A DNA stretch of 64,000 nt. Source: Elysia chlorotica (Eukaryota; Mollusca; Gastropoda; Plakobranchidae). Position 1 is the first letter of the stretch, and each line of letters opens with the position of its first letter. The stretch lies in assembly GCA_003991915.1 (NCBI GenBank), contig RQTK01000545.1, positions 273,805-337,804 on the forward strand. The letters run 5' to 3'. A program made the position numbers and the translations under genes. Positions 62,451-64,000 of the stretch are shown here, piece after piece. A model generated the notes under the pieces. The model worked only from the letters and a program-made list of their open reading frames with translations. It did not search any database and was not told the DNA's origin.

Positions 62451-63449
62451 CCATTATTTGGAATATTATTTTTACTTGTCTTAGATCCCCCATTCATAAA
62501 AATTTCATTCCATAATCACATAAAGTGGACAAAACTTTCTGGTCCAAGATATGTACAAACATAAAACATTTCGATTATCCATTTTAACAACAACTTTTGT
62601 CCTTTTTTACTCCTCGACTGTTAATGTTATCCATTATTTGGAGCTGTATTTTTTCCTTGTCTTACATCCACTTTTAATAAACCTTGCATTCCGTAATCCC
62701 CTAAAGTGGACAAACTTTCTCGTCCAAGATTTGTACAAACATAAAACATTTCGATTATCCTTACCAACAATCAACTTTTGTCCTTTTTTTTTTACTCCTC
62801 GACTGTTAATGTTATCCATTATTTGGAGCTGTATTTTTTCCTTGTCTTATATCCACCTTTAATAAACCTTTCATTCCGTAATCCCATAAAGTGGACAAAA
62901 CTTTCTGGTCCAAGATATGTACAAACATAAAACATTTCGATTATCCATTTTAACAATTAACTTTTGTCCCTTTCTACTCCTCAACTGTTAATGTTATCCA
63001 TTATTTGGAGCTGTATTTTGTCTTACATCCACCTTTAATAAACCTTTCATTCCGTAATCACATAAAGTCGACAAAACTTTCTGGTCCAAGATATGTACAA
63101 ACATAAAACATTTCGATTATCCATTTTAACAACTAACTTTTGCCCCTTTCTACTCCTCAACTGTTAATGTTATCCATTATTTGGAGCTGTATTTTGTCTT
63201 ACATCCACCTTTAATAAATCTTTCATTCCGTAATCCCCTAAAGTTGACGACACTTTTTGGTCCAAGATATGTACAAACATAAAACATTTCGATTATCCAT
63301 TTTAACAACTAACTTTTGCCCCTTTCTACTCCTCAACTGTTAATGTTATCCATTATTTGGAGCTGTATTTTGTCTTACATCCACCTTTAATAAATCTTTC
63401 ATTCCGTAATACTCTAAAGTTGACGACACTTTTTGGTCCGAAATATTTT
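62451..63449. repeat. ~180-bp tandem array, about 5.5 copies
   Basis: The anchor ccattatttgga occurs at 62451, 62631, 62816, 62998, 63174 and 63350 (periods 180, 185, 182, 176, 176). Each unit also has catccacctttaataaa, cattccgtaat, aagt(g/t)gac(a/g)a, ggtccaagatatgtacaaac, ataaaacatttcgattatcc and actgttaatgttat. Copies nearest the gene are most alike. The last, partial unit overlaps the sulfotransferase 3' coding end. Confidence 0.93.
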
Positions 63450-64000
63450 CAGCTGTGGGTAACATCCGGTAACCCAGCGCGTTCATTACGCTTGCGCACT
63501 GCGCCTGCGCAAGCAAGATTTGCGGGAATCTCGCAACCTCCGTCCGCCATTTGTAGGCGGTGGCCGTAGCGTTGGCGCGAGTCGTACAGATGTTGCAGTC
63601 GTCGGGGAGCCCGCCATACGTTGAGTTCCACACGTAGCTTTGCACTTCTGCCGAGAACGTTATCCCGAGGAAGGCGTACATCTGTCTAGCGGCCTCTATC
63701 GGGGACGCAACGATATCCTCGTACCGAACTGTCATAATTCTGCCCGGGAATCGTCGCCGTAACACAGAGGCCATTTGAAGGTCATTCTCGATGCGCGAAC
63801 ACATCTTGGCGGCAGCGTCTTTGATGTTGTTCCAGCGGAATTCCCCGACGGAATTCCTTGACCTTAACGCCCCTCGCGGGTCACGCAAAAGGTGGATGAC
63901 CTTGACATTGGGGTCAGAGTTCAGGAGGAAGTGCATCTCTCCCATGCCGGCGCGGATTAGCTTCATGGCGCTGACTTTTCTCTTCAGGCAAGATCGGTCC
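63346..64000 (-). CDS. carbohydrate sulfotransferase (CHST family), 3' part; 5' end beyond the window
   Basis: The frame is open to the window edge (about 218 residues seen). The enzyme is a type II Golgi protein that moves sulfate from PAPS to sugar hydroxyls of glycans. Visible are CLKRKVSAMKLIRAGMGE (family C..R..VAIKT.R), the 3'-phosphate-binding motif IHLLRDPRGALRSR, MTVRYEDIVASPIEAARQMY and FLG, and the closing NALGYRML. This resembles the CHST1/3-type 6-O-sulfotransferases. The family domain ends near LGYRML; the remaining ~35 residues to stop TAA are encoded by the tandem array. The ATG at 63966 is internal, not the start. Confidence 0.9.
   Translation of the reverse strand, partial: DRSCLKRKVSAMKLIRAGMGEMHFLLNSDPNVKVIHLLRDPRGALRSRNSVGEFRWNNIKDAAAKMCSRIENDLQMASVLRRRFPGRIMTVRYEDIVASPIEAARQMYAFLGITFSAEVQSYVWNSTYGGLPDDCNICTTRANATATAYKWRTEVARFPQILLAQAQCASVMNALGYRMLPTAENISDQKVSSTLEYYGMKDLLKVDVRQNTAPNNG

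Noticed and set aside
62451-63449. Regular 180-bp repeats considered as a CRISPR array or satellite centromere
   Set aside because: No unique spacers; only about 5.5 copies; the unit overlaps the 3' end of a host gene, so it is a local tandem array.

Overview
This window looks like nuclear DNA of an intron-rich invertebrate animal, most likely a mollusc and possibly a marine gastropod. The reasons are compact GT-AG split genes whose proteins align almost without gaps to vertebrate families, AT-rich introns full of microsatellites, and many copies of a tRNA-headed SINE. The species cannot be fixed from the sequence alone, and nothing bacterial is present.

Layout. 1-14.5 kb (+ strand): two profilin genes in tandem. 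The first has an uninterrupted coding exon (3126-3512) and a long 3' UTR ending near an AATAAA at 5217. The second has three coding exons (7968-10250) and encodes 138 residues. 14.8-45.6 kb (- strand): a complete TTC21B/IFT139 gene, the TPR subunit of intraflagellar transport complex A. I could thread 35 coding exons in a continuous frame (3966 nt, 1321 residues). 45.9-46.2 kb is an assembly gap just upstream of its start codon. 50.8-56.2 kb (- strand): a complete ten-exon Lifeguard/TMBIM gene (238 residues), followed by 4.6 kb of non-coding sequence that may hold its 3' UTR. 58.6-59.3 kb: a remnant of a PIF/Harbinger DNA transposon with one transposase exon between inverted ends. 62.4-64 kb (- strand): the 3' part of a carbohydrate sulfotransferase gene that runs off the window and whose last ~34 codons lie inside a ~180-bp tandem array.

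The genes are not an operon or a pathway; they are neighbours serving actin dynamics (profilins), ciliary transport (TTC21B), membrane calcium/apoptosis control (Lifeguard) and glycan sulfation.

The unusual content is structural. TTC21B carries many partial copies of its own exon edges. The last exon lies in a 546-bp inverted duplication that is identical by eye, with a 73-bp loop. Half of exon 14 plus its splice donor is amplified about nine more times as a ~110-bp minisatellite. Exons 3, 7, 10, 12 and 24 each have nearby partial duplicates that include a splice site. SINE tails sit directly against several of these exons. At least two MITE-like families, one further dispersed repeat, and many long microsatellites fill the introns. 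Some of these structures, above all the perfect inverted repeat, could be assembly artefacts, and checks are given.
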